Shown here in pieces: positions 53,266 through 61,505 of a stretch of DNA of 64,000 nt. A program made the position numbers and the translations under genes. The DNA is taken from the NCBI GenBank assembly GCA_025058735.1, contig JANXDX010000004.1, positions 62,001 through 126,000 of the forward strand, in the 5' to 3' direction. The DNA is from Archaeoglobaceae archaeon (lineage in GTDB: Archaea; Halobacteriota; Archaeoglobi; Archaeoglobales; Archaeoglobaceae). The notes under the pieces were generated by a model. The model ran no database searches, had not been told where the DNA came from, and worked only from the letters and a program-made list of their open reading frames with translations. Numbering within the stretch: the stretch's first letter is position 1; each line of letters begins with the position of its first letter.

Positions 53266-54497
53266 TCTATTTTTCCTGTTTCAAATTTCCAAACACCAAC
53301 CTTTTCCCAGGTACACTTCGGTGTTACTTGGAATATAGCAAAGTCTCCACTAGCTCTATCGTTCCATACGTTTAACTGAATGAAACCACTTACAGTTTTA
53401 ATTCCATATTCTCCAGCACTGTATTTCTTAGTTACATCTATTATCTTCTTAGCCATTAGATCTGCATCATATTTTCCTTTCTCTCTTACAACTTCAATGT
53501 ATGACAAAGTTAAAACCCACGCTGCATCGTAAGCGTTTAAAGCGTACTGATAAGGATCATCTTTAATTCCCTTTTCTCTCATCTTTTTAGTAAGATTCTC
53601 CAGTCCTCTACCGTAAGATTCAAACAGTGTACTGAAGAGTTTAACCTTTGAAGCTTTATCGCAAACTTCTCCAACAACTTTCGCACTCTTTGCAGTTCCA
53701 TCGCATCCGATCCATAAAACGTTCAAAAGTATGCTATCAGCTTTTGTTTGGGCTAAGATTGTAGCTACTTCCTCGTAACTAAAAGCTACTATAGCTATTT
53801 TTCCTCTGAATTTTTCGTAGTTTCCTGAAATTGCTCTTTCAAGCTCAGCTATGTATGGAGAGAAATCTGCTGGTGGTGGTGAAGGATACTCTACTTTCGT
53901 TAAGATTTCTACTTTCTTCTCTTTTAGAAGAGGTTCAATTGCCTCACAAAGTCCTCTACCCCAGGCGTTTCCTATATGAATTATTGCAACAGCTTTTATT
54001 TCTAGGCTTTCAATTTCTGAGGCTATAGCTCTTGTTTGAAAATCATCCGTAGCAACAAATCTGAAGATGTACGTTTTATCTTCAGGTTTAGTAGCTCCGA
54101 GGAGGTGTGGAAGAGCTGTTGAGGATGGAGAAACTATTATCAGTTTGTTTGCATTTACGTAACCCATTATCCCTCTCACTTCTCCACTTGCCATCGGACC
54201 GATGAAAATTTTAACACCTTTGGCATCTAAAGCCTGAACTTTTTCAAGTGCAACCTTTGGATCGACTTTCGTATCTTCGTAGTAGAATTTTACTCTGTAA
54301 GGTAAACCTTTTCCTTTCAAATAACTGTTTATATCCTCCTCAGCAACGACTAGAGTGTTTTTTATGTTTGTTCCAAAAGTTGTCAGTGGACCAGAAAGGT
54401 CTACCAAAACTCCTATAGGTATTTCTTTAGGTTGCTCTGCTGGTTGTGCACAAGCAGCAAGCAAGGCTAAAGCAAATACAATAAGCAGTTTCTTCAT
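53256..54497 (-). CDS. livK: Branched-chain-type ABC substrate-binding lipoprotein LivK
   Basis: About 413 residues. The N-terminus MKKLLIVFALALLAACAQ is a signal peptide with a lipobox-like LAAC, so the protein is probably lipid-anchored outside the cell. The periplasmic-binding fold type I follows (IPIGVLVDLSGPLTTFG, FIGPMASGEVRGI, YDAAWVLTLSY). Upstream in-frame starts exist, but ATG at 54497 lies 25 bases from the shared TATA box. Ligand not certain; amino acids or related solutes. Confidence 0.9.
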   Translation of the reverse strand: MKKLLIVFALALLAACAQPAEQPKEIPIGVLVDLSGPLTTFGTNIKNTLVVAEEDINSYLKGKGLPYRVKFYYEDTKVDPKVALEKVQALDAKGVKIFIGPMASGEVRGIMGYVNANKLIIVSPSSTALPHLLGATKPEDKTYIFRFVATDDFQTRAIASEIESLEIKAVAIIHIGNAWGRGLCEAIEPLLKEKKVEILTKVEYPSPPPADFSPYIAELERAISGNYEKFRGKIAIVAFSYEEVATILAQTKADSILLNVLWIGCDGTAKSAKVVGEVCDKASKVKLFSTLFESYGRGLENLTKKMREKGIKDDPYQYALNAYDAAWVLTLSYIEVVREKGKYDADLMAKKIIDVTKKYSAGEYGIKTVSGFIQLNVWNDRASGDFAIFQVTPKCTWEKVGVWKFETGKIEWK

Positions 54498-54518
54498 AGC
54501 ATAACTTTCATGCATCAA

Positions 54519-54526
54519 TTTATAAA
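54519..54526. promoter_or_regulatory. Palindromic TATA box shared by divergent livK and livH
   Basis: TTTATAAA is its own reverse complement and lies 22 bases before the livK ATG (54497) and 20 bases before the livH ATG (54546), measured from its edges. Either orientation puts transcription at or near the start codon, so both mRNAs would be leaderless. The livK side has a better BRE (CCAAAAG). One TBP site could serve both operons. Confidence 0.6.
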
Positions 54527-54545
54527 CTTTTGGCAAGTTAACTTC

Positions 54546-55478
54546 ATGATACTCGAAGGTGCACTGGTGTATTCGAACCTATTGGCCATGCTCTGCATAG
54601 GCCTTACGCTTACATACATAACAACTTCAGTTCCAAACTTTGCTCAAGGATCTTTTGCTGTTTTTGGATCTTATATGTCTTTAACTTTTCTCAGACTCTT
54701 TTCAGTCCATCCTTATCAATCCATCCCAGTCGTATTTTTCCTCGGTGGAGTTCTTGGAATCTTAGTTTATCTTTTAATCCTTAAACCTTTGATAAAGAAA
54801 GGTGCATCTGTAGTGATCCTCATGATCACAACTCTAGCTCTAGATCTAATTTTGCTAGGTTTTATAGGAGCTTACTCAGAATTTTTGAGAAATATAACTG
54901 GAAAACCTTCAGCTAAATTTATTTTTACACCACACGACTTTACATTTAATGGACTATCTGGAGTTCTCTTCGTTTCTACTTTCCTGATAACTGCAATTTT
55001 AATTTTCCTTAGCATCTTACTTTACAAAACAAAGTTTGGAATAGCTTTGAGAGCATCTATGGAAAAGCCTTTCCTTGCAGAAGTCATGGGTATTGATGTT
55101 GAAAAGATGAGGATATTTTCTTGGTTCTTGTCTGGGAGCTTTGCAGCCTTGTCAGGATGCCTTCTTCCTTTTAGACAAGAAATTGTTCCTGCTACTGGAA
55201 GTATAATAATAGTTTCAATATTTGCTGCAAGTATAGTTGGTGGAATTTACAGCTTAGCAGGAGCTGTTGTAGGTGCTTACCTCATAGGCTTTTCTGAAAC
55301 ACTTTTAACCTTCCATCTTTCAAACCTTTTTGGAGTTTCAGTTTTACTTTACAGCAGAGTTATCTCTTTAGTGATCTTATCTTTAACACTTCTACTAGCT
55401 CCGAGAGGTTTAACTGAGGTGAAGTTCAGATGGAAATTCTTTTCAGCTTTGCGCTCTGGTTCGGATTATACGCGATAG
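54546..55478 (+). CDS. livH: Branched-chain-type ABC permease LivH
   Basis: About 310 residues with eight or more helices. The conserved permease blocks are VPNFAQGSFAVFGSYMSL, GIALRASMEKPFLAEVMGIDVEKM and FAASIVGGIYSLAGAVVGAYL. ATG at 54546 is chosen because of the TATA box; an ORF extends 36 bases further upstream. Its end overlaps livM by 49 bases. It forms the channel with LivM. Confidence 0.9.
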   Translation: MILEGALVYSNLLAMLCIGLTLTYITTSVPNFAQGSFAVFGSYMSLTFLRLFSVHPYQSIPVVFFLGGVLGILVYLLILKPLIKKGASVVILMITTLALDLILLGFIGAYSEFLRNITGKPSAKFIFTPHDFTFNGLSGVLFVSTFLITAILIFLSILLYKTKFGIALRASMEKPFLAEVMGIDVEKMRIFSWFLSGSFAALSGCLLPFRQEIVPATGSIIIVSIFAASIVGGIYSLAGAVVGAYLIGFSETLLTFHLSNLFGVSVLLYSRVISLVILSLTLLLAPRGLTEVKFRWKFFSALRSGSDYTR

Positions 55479-56470
55479 TTGCTTTGAGTTTGAATTTAGA
55501 ATACGGATTTGCTGGAATTCCAAACTTTGGAAAAGCTCTAGCAGTTTTAGTTGGAGCAATAAGTGTTGGAGGAATAATGAACAGAATTTTAGCATATTTT
55601 TACGGAATATCTGAGGATAACGTGATATCTTTAAGTAGTTCCGTACGTGGAATTGTGAACGATGCAATCTTATCTGATCCAGTTCTCGGAATAGTAATTT
55701 TCTTGTCATCTATAACTTTGGCCTCACTGCTGGGAGCTGTGGCTGGAGTGATCTTCATACTACCAAGCGTTAAGTTGAAGCAAGATTACTTGGCCATAAC
55801 TTTACTTGCGATAAGTGAAGTTGTCTTCTTAGTAACTAACTACTCTACCGAAATAGTAGGTGGTTACTACGGTGTATCAGTCCCAGACGTATTTACTTTT
55901 TCTGGAAACTATAGGAACACCTTTTTCATTTTAGTTATCCTCTTATTTGCTTTTTTAGTATACTTTTTTGTAGAACGTATTTCAAATTCCCCTTTTGGAA
56001 GAGTTCTTAAGGCTATGAGAGAGAATGAAGATGTTTTAAAAGCAAGTGGAAAAAATATAATAGTTCTTAGAATAAAAGCTGCTGCAATTGGATCGGCAAT
56101 AGCATCGATCGCTGGTGCTTTGTTCTCCTTGTATTCTTTGAATGTCATAGCTTCAAGCTTTACAAGGGTAGAATGGACTTTTTATCCTTTTCTCATGGTT
56201 CTTTTAGGTGGAGCTGGAAACAACAAGGGAGTTTTAGCTGGAGTGGCTGTTTTTGTTTTTGCAAAAATTTTTCTTACTATGTTTAAGTTCGAAATAACTG
56301 CACTCTTAAACTTACCTTTTGAAGCTATTTGGTTCGAATACATGCTCTTTGGAATTTTGATGTTCTTAGTACTATACTACAAACCGGAAGGAATATTTAA
56401 AGAGAAGCCGATATTCACAAAACCTATAAAGAAAGTTGTGTACAAGATCAGTGGAGCAAAAAATAACTAA
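55430..56470 (+). CDS. livM: Branched-chain-type ABC permease LivM
   Basis: A 346-residue permease with ten helices: LSLNLEYGFAGIPNFGKALAV, LKQDYLAITLLAISEV, GRVLKAMRENEDVLKASGK and LVRVEWTFYPFLMVLLGG-type block. ATG lies in the last 49 bases of livH, indicating coupling. Completes the transporter whose ATPases and binding protein lie on the other strand. Confidence 0.9.
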   Translation: MEILFSFALWFGLYAIVALSLNLEYGFAGIPNFGKALAVLVGAISVGGIMNRILAYFYGISEDNVISLSSSVRGIVNDAILSDPVLGIVIFLSSITLASLLGAVAGVIFILPSVKLKQDYLAITLLAISEVVFLVTNYSTEIVGGYYGVSVPDVFTFSGNYRNTFFILVILLFAFLVYFFVERISNSPFGRVLKAMRENEDVLKASGKNIIVLRIKAAAIGSAIASIAGALFSLYSLNVIASSFTRVEWTFYPFLMVLLGGAGNNKGVLAGVAVFVFAKIFLTMFKFEITALLNLPFEAIWFEYMLFGILMFLVLYYKPEGIFKEKPIFTKPIKKVVYKISGAKNN

Positions 56471-56578
56471 GTATCTTTCAGTTACAGAGATCAATCTAGA
56501 AAGAGTTAGGGTTTTGCTTTTACATTCTATTGTTTACAATAAAAGAGATAAAAAGTTTTGTTTTAGATAGGTGAGAAA

Positions 56579-57535
56579 ATGAAAGTTGTAGGATTTGTTG
56601 GATATCCATTAAGCGGAAAGACTACTGCAAGTCAAGTAGCTGTAGAGATTGGGATTCCTACAGTCAACATGGGAGATGTTGTAAGGGAAGAAGTTGCAAA
56701 AAGGAATTTGCCATTGACTGATGAAAATCTAGGAAATGTAGCTTCTGATCTTAGAAAAAAGTTTGGAATGGATATAATTGCTAGACTTTGTATACCAAAG
56801 ATTAGAAAAATTCTAGATGAGAAAGGAGTGGTTGTTGTTGATGGAATAAGAGGTATAGATGAGGTTGAAAGATTTAAAAAAACCTTTGGAGATGATTTTA
56901 TTTTAATAGCAATAGAGGCTCCTTTGGAAATTAGATTTGAAAGAGCAAAGAGGAGGATGAGGAGTGATGACGTTTTAACGATCGAAGAACTGAAAAAGAG
57001 AGATGAAAGAGAAGAAAGTTTTGGACTTAAAAAAGCCATGGAGGTTGCAAACTTTACTGTTGAGAACAGTGGAGACATCGAGATTTTTAAAGAAAAAATC
57101 AAAGAACTTTTGAAAAGTGTAGCGAGTGGTGTAGAGGTGATCGTTGAAACCTACGTTCATCCAACTGAAGATGAGGAGAAAGTGAAGAAAGCTGTAAGGA
57201 ACCTTTTTCCAGATTCCGAAATAGAGATAAAGGAAGGTAAATTGATTGCTAAAGCTAGAGACCTTAGAAAGTTTAGGGAACTCCTAAGAATTCAAAAGAT
57301 ATTGGATACTGCGAGATCTGAAATTACAAGGGGAAGAATAGGAAGTGAAGTAATAATATATTTAAATAAACAAGCTGCAACTGTCTCTAAAGTTAATTTT
57401 ACAGATGAGGATGCAATTCTTTCACCACTGAAAGTTACTTTTAGACTTATGAACGTCCCATTCAGTAGATTTTTAGATTACATAGCTCCAGAAACAAGGA
57501 ATGGGAAAATTATCAAAGAAATCGATAAACTTTGA
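56579..57535 (+). CDS. UPF0200/UPF0201 fusion: dephospho-CoA-kinase-like P-loop kinase plus DUF54
   Basis: A 318-residue protein. Residues 1-185 are a nucleoside-kinase-like P-loop (GYPLSGKT, 8-15; VVVDGIRGIDEV) of UPF0200, and residues 187-318 are UPF0201/DUF54, an alpha/beta domain of exosome-linked context. In many archaea these are separate genes; fusion is known in Archaeoglobus. Substrate unknown; dephospho-CoA or nucleotide kinase activity is possible. Convergent overlap of 23 bases with the QueF fusion. Confidence 0.9.
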   Translation: MKVVGFVGYPLSGKTTASQVAVEIGIPTVNMGDVVREEVAKRNLPLTDENLGNVASDLRKKFGMDIIARLCIPKIRKILDEKGVVVVDGIRGIDEVERFKKTFGDDFILIAIEAPLEIRFERAKRRMRSDDVLTIEELKKRDEREESFGLKKAMEVANFTVENSGDIEIFKEKIKELLKSVASGVEVIVETYVHPTEDEEKVKKAVRNLFPDSEIEIKEGKLIAKARDLRKFRELLRIQKILDTARSEITRGRIGSEVIIYLNKQAATVSKVNFTDEDAILSPLKVTFRLMNVPFSRFLDYIAPETRNGKIIKEIDKL

Positions 57536-58226
57536 CCCTTGCAGAAATGCCACTTCTTCTTTCAAATAGACCTTCAACTTCGAGTTTTTTTGGTTTAATA
57601 GCTTCCCAAACGTCTTCCAAGATCTTTTTCACTACAGCTTCGTGGTGCATAGTCTTCTCTTTAAAATCTTTGAAGTACTCATCTAGAGATTCGTATTCAA
57701 GCAAAAAATCTTTTGGAATATATTTAATTTTTATTTTAGCTCTATCTTCCATTCCGGTGACTGGGCAGATACATCTGAAATCTTCATACTCAAACTCAGT
57801 TTCATGTTCTCCATAGATGTTCGGAATAACTTTCAATCTTTTTCTTTCAAAAGATCTTAATACGTTTAAAAGCTCTTCAAAGCTTGAAGCTTTTTCAACT
57901 GAAACTATGAATGGCCATGGAGATTGAACTTTCGATGGACAGTAAGCTACAACAACTTTTCCCATCATCGATGCATAGATAGCTTCAAACATTGCTCCAA
58001 AACTTGGGTAGGTAGCTAATAGAACAACTAGGTCTGCTTTAGAAACTAGCTGCAGATCGTTCTTAAATATCTCTTTGCAGATCTCATCTTTGTCTCTAAA
58101 ATCTTCAATCTTTGTGTAATCTAAGAAAAATTGGTTTAAAACTTCAAATCCCTCATTTGAAAGTTTTTTCTGAATTTCTAAGATCTCGTCTTTAGCTTTA
58201 CTACTACCAGCTATGAATACTTTCAC
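57513..58226 (-). CDS. Nucleoside deoxyribosyltransferase-like / QueF-like fusion
   Basis: A 237-residue two-domain protein. Residues 1-123 resemble nucleoside 2-deoxyribosyltransferases (MKVFIAGSSKAKDEIL, ADLVVLLATYPSFGAMFEAIYASMMGK). Residues 125-237 are a QueF-type tunnel fold with Cys154 in CPVTGMED, Asp161 and His195-Glu196. The NADPH motif of bacterial QueF (ESKSLK) is EYESLD here, so reduction of preQ0 is doubtful. Archaeal QueF-like proteins add ammonia to preQ0 in tRNA to make archaeosine; that is the best guess. The role of the fused N-terminal domain is unknown. Confidence 0.8.
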   Translation of the reverse strand: MKVFIAGSSKAKDEILEIQKKLSNEGFEVLNQFFLDYTKIEDFRDKDEICKEIFKNDLQLVSKADLVVLLATYPSFGAMFEAIYASMMGKVVVAYCPSKVQSPWPFIVSVEKASSFEELLNVLRSFERKRLKVIPNIYGEHETEFEYEDFRCICPVTGMEDRAKIKIKYIPKDFLLEYESLDEYFKDFKEKTMHHEAVVKKILEDVWEAIKPKKLEVEGLFERRSGISARVKVYRFL

Positions 58227-58348
58227 AATTTTTTTAGTGTTTGAAGAAGAAGTTTTTTAATTAGAATTTTTTTAATAAATTTATAAAAATAAAATTTTTA
58301 ATTTTTACATGATCTACAAATATTTATATCCTAAAACAAACATTCACC

Positions 58349-59344
58349 ATGGAATTCAGAAGAGAAGTAGAAATTGCAAAAATATACGTCAATGGAAAGA
58401 TAGAAGAGAATCCTGTAGAGATTAGATTCGATCCGTTAACTCTACAAACATCAAGAATAATAAAAAAAAGCATCAACCTAAATTTTGGTGGATTTGAAGA
58501 AGAAATCGAGTCAACTAGAAGTTGGTGTCCATTTTGCAGCGAAAGAATAGAGAATTTAGCTGCAAGAGAACCAATTATCATGAAATCCGAACTCTGGAAG
58601 AGAGGAGAGGCTATAATGTTTGCAAATCTAATGCCATATTCAAAGTTCTCTTTAGTTTTAAGGGTAACAGAAAAACACTATTTGAAGTTGTCTGAATTCA
58701 AAACTGAACATTTCTTTGATGCTTTTAAATTGATCCAAGAGTTCTTCTCAAGATTACCAGAAGGAAAAATCTACGCTACAATTGGTATGAACTATTTAAA
58801 ATCTGCTGGTAGCAGTATTATGCATCCTCACATTCAAGTTCTATTTTCAGAAAATTCAACAGATTACTTTGCAAGACTTGAGTGGGGCGCTTTCAGTTTT
58901 GCAGAATTGAACAAAAAAGATTTCTGGATGGCCTTAGTTGAAGAGGAAAAGAAAAACAAAGAAAGATTTATTGGAACAACTGAAAAGACCTATTGGCTAG
59001 CAACTTTTGCACCTAAAGGTTTTTACCATTTCATGGGGATTCCTGAAGAGAGAAACTTTGTCGATATGAGCGATGAACAGCTTATTGGTTTATCGAAAGG
59101 AATTACGAAAATTCTAAAATTCTACGAAAGGAAAGGGTTTAACTCTTTCAACTTTTCAATCTTTTGTGCAGATAGGATAGGGAGTAGTTTTAGAACTAAC
59201 TTACAGATCTTAGCAAGATCACCTTTTGGAAAATACTACTGGTGCGACGTATTTTTCACAAAAATGTTGCAAGACGAAAGTGTAACGTTCTTTATGCCTG
59301 AGGATTATGCGAAAGAGCTGAGGGAAATTTGGGAAAAATTATGA
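58349..59344 (+). CDS. Galactose-1-phosphate uridylyltransferase-like protein
   Basis: A 331-residue GalT/HIT-superfamily protein. Zinc pair in CPFCSERI, the active histidine in SSIMHPHIQVLF (HPHxQ), and FANLMPYSKFS. Related to nucleotidylyltransferases of sugar-1-phosphates or ADP-sulfurylase. TATA-like elements lie just upstream in A+T-rich DNA. Its stop overlaps the AmrS start as ATGA. Substrate is not certain. Confidence 0.85.
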   Translation: MEFRREVEIAKIYVNGKIEENPVEIRFDPLTLQTSRIIKKSINLNFGGFEEEIESTRSWCPFCSERIENLAAREPIIMKSELWKRGEAIMFANLMPYSKFSLVLRVTEKHYLKLSEFKTEHFFDAFKLIQEFFSRLPEGKIYATIGMNYLKSAGSSIMHPHIQVLFSENSTDYFARLEWGAFSFAELNKKDFWMALVEEEKKNKERFIGTTEKTYWLATFAPKGFYHFMGIPEERNFVDMSDEQLIGLSKGITKILKFYERKGFNSFNFSIFCADRIGSSFRTNLQILARSPFGKYYWCDVFFTKMLQDESVTFFMPEDYAKELREIWEKL

Positions 59345-60339
59345 TAGTTGAATCTTATCTTTATGAAAAACTGAATGGAGATGTCCGCTGCAAGACTTGC
59401 TGGCACAGATGTGTACTGAAGGATGGAAAATGGGGAATATGTCAAGTTAGGAAAAATGAAAATGGAAAACTTCTTGTATATAATTATGGACTCGCATCGT
59501 CTATAGCTCTTGATCCAATAGAAAAAAAGCCCATGCATAACTACAAACCAAGAACAAGGGTTTTATCTTTTGGAAGTGTTAGTTGCAATTTCAAGTGCGA
59601 TCATTGCCAAAACTTCGAAATTTCTTTTGCAGATCTAAGCTATCCTTATCTTAAAGAACTAAAGCCAGAAGATGTTCTAATGTTGTGCAAGGAGTACAGA
59701 GCAGATGGTGTAGCTTGGACATACAATGAACCATCTATATGGCACGAATTTGCTCTTGATGCATCGAAGATCTGCAGGGAAAACGGATATTTCATAGTTT
59801 ACGTCACAAACGGTTATATGACTCCAGAAGCTCTAGATCAATTCAATTTTTTAGATGCAGCAAACGTAGATGTAAAAGCTTTTAGACAAGATTTCTACAG
59901 TAAAATTTGTAAAGCTAAACTTGAAAACGTTCTTGAAACTGTGAAATACATGTTAAAAAAAGGTGTTTTTGTTGAGATAACTTATCTAATAATCCCTGGA
60001 TACAACGACAGTAGTGAAGAGATAAGGGATTTTGCAAACTGGGTTGTAAGTGTTGATAAAAGAGTTCCAGTGCATTTCTCAAGGTTTCATCCAGAACACA
60101 AGATGATGCACGTCCCTCCAACTCCGGTTAAAACGATAGAGAGAGCTATAGAAATTGCAAAAAAAGTTGGAGTTGAGTACGTTTATGCTGGAAACGTTTG
60201 GGGACATAAAAATGAGAACACTTTTTGTCCAAACTGCAACGAAGTTTTGATAGAGAGGTACGGTTTCTACGTGAAAAAAATAAATCTAAACAAAGATCGC
60301 TGTCCAAGCTGTGGATACAAACAAAACATAATTCTTTAA
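59341..60339 (+). CDS. amrS: AmmeMemoRadiSam system radical SAM enzyme (AmrS)
   Basis: About 332 residues. N-terminal cysteine motif CKTCWHRC, radical SAM motif C-x3-C-x2-C in SCNFKCDHCQNFEIS, GVAWTYNEPSIWHEF and the terminal zinc-like CPNC/CPSC. Known as AmrS, which travels with AMMECR1 and Memo proteins; neither of those lies here. TTG at 59329 is in frame, but ATG at 59341 overlaps the GalT-like stop. Substrate unknown. Confidence 0.92.
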   Translation: MIVESYLYEKLNGDVRCKTCWHRCVLKDGKWGICQVRKNENGKLLVYNYGLASSIALDPIEKKPMHNYKPRTRVLSFGSVSCNFKCDHCQNFEISFADLSYPYLKELKPEDVLMLCKEYRADGVAWTYNEPSIWHEFALDASKICRENGYFIVYVTNGYMTPEALDQFNFLDAANVDVKAFRQDFYSKICKAKLENVLETVKYMLKKGVFVEITYLIIPGYNDSSEEIRDFANWVVSVDKRVPVHFSRFHPEHKMMHVPPTPVKTIERAIEIAKKVGVEYVYAGNVWGHKNENTFCPNCNEVLIERYGFYVKKINLNKDRCPSCGYKQNIIL

Positions 60340-61505
60340 ACTATATTTACATTTTTGAATCTAATAGGGGCTGAAACTGTATTTTCAAACTGCTCAACTT
60401 TTCCAACGTAGCCATCTAAGTTTTTTAAAAGTTCAAAAACGTTTCCATAAACCATCACTTTTACAGGTTCATCGTTCAAAGTTGCATGGTGAGTTTCGTA
60501 GCTGAAATCACCGCTTACCGGATTTGCCGTATGTGAGCCTATGAAGTAGTGTACATATATGGCATCATCTGTTGAACTCTTTCTTCTTACATCCAAGATA
60601 ACGTTACTAGGTTTTGGTGTTGGATAGGATGACAGATCATCTTTAAAGCCGTTACCGGTTACTCCAAAATCTTTTGAATTTTTCCAATCAGAAATAAAAC
60701 TCAACACTTCCTTATCTACTAGAATCTTTCTTCTACTTCTGCAACCTTCATCGTCAAAGTTGCAGCTAGCTATTCCTCCGTCTAAAGTTCCATCGTCTAT
60801 AACTTTGATCTCTCCCAAATATTCACCGATTTTAAGTTTGCTTCTTCCTTTTGCTACGTTTTCTGCTGAAAAAGAAGGATATAAGGTTGCTGAGAAAAGT
60901 TGATGTAAGGCTTGTGTAGATAGAATTATATCATATCTTTTTTTCTCTTCAATCCTTTTAGTTTTGGAGGAAATTTTCTCTAACTCTTCTGCTTTTTTTA
61001 CAGCCTCTTCTAAATTCAAATCTAGTTTTCTGCTTTCAAAGAAGCTATAACCACTTCCCTTTTCTGCAACCTCGACTGTAACTGAAGAAAGAGTAGATTT
61101 TTCGTAAAGGTCTACTCCATTAGAATTTCTTATTCTAACTTCCATTAAGGAATGGATAACTGAAGCTTGGGCTAATACTTTTGAAGCTGAAGAGATCAAA
61201 GTTTCTGCTTCCTCTTTTAAAAAATCTATTCCAATACTTTCAAACTTTTTATCGTATATTCCAGAAACTTTTTCAGGTTCTTCAAATGGAAAAGAATCTA
61301 ATTTTTCTTCAGAAAATTTTGCTATTTTTTTTGCAAGTTCTAAAGCTTTTTCTTCGTTTTCAGCTACTGCAAAGCCAAGTTTTCCATTTATTATAACTCT
61401 TGCTGCATAACCTTTATCAAAAAGTGAACCTACTTTTTTCAGCTTATTTCTTTCAATTTCAGCAAAAGTTTGATAAGTTTTAGCCTCATACACTTCCCAT
61501 TCCAT
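60336..61505 (-). CDS. TldE/PmbA-family metalloprotease-like subunit
   Basis: About 389 residues of the TldE (PmbA) family, which forms a heterodimer with TldD and lacks the zinc motif. Recognised by ALHQLFSATLYPSFSAENVAKGRSKL, IASCNFDDEGCRSR and VSGDFSYETHHATLNDE. ATG at 61505 overlaps the tldD stop by one base (TGATG), chosen over upstream in-frame codons. Shares TTAA stop with amrS. Confidence 0.9.
   Translation of the reverse strand: MEWEVYEAKTYQTFAEIERNKLKKVGSLFDKGYAARVIINGKLGFAVAENEEKALELAKKIAKFSEEKLDSFPFEEPEKVSGIYDKKFESIGIDFLKEEAETLISSASKVLAQASVIHSLMEVRIRNSNGVDLYEKSTLSSVTVEVAEKGSGYSFFESRKLDLNLEEAVKKAEELEKISSKTKRIEEKKRYDIILSTQALHQLFSATLYPSFSAENVAKGRSKLKIGEYLGEIKVIDDGTLDGGIASCNFDDEGCRSRRKILVDKEVLSFISDWKNSKDFGVTGNGFKDDLSSYPTPKPSNVILDVRRKSSTDDAIYVHYFIGSHTANPVSGDFSYETHHATLNDEPVKVMVYGNVFELLKNLDGYVGKVEQFENTVSAPIRFKNVNIV

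Noticed and set aside
57513-58226. Bacterial-type preQ0 reductase (QueF)
   Set aside because: The NADPH-binding motif is not conserved, so I call it QueF-like only.
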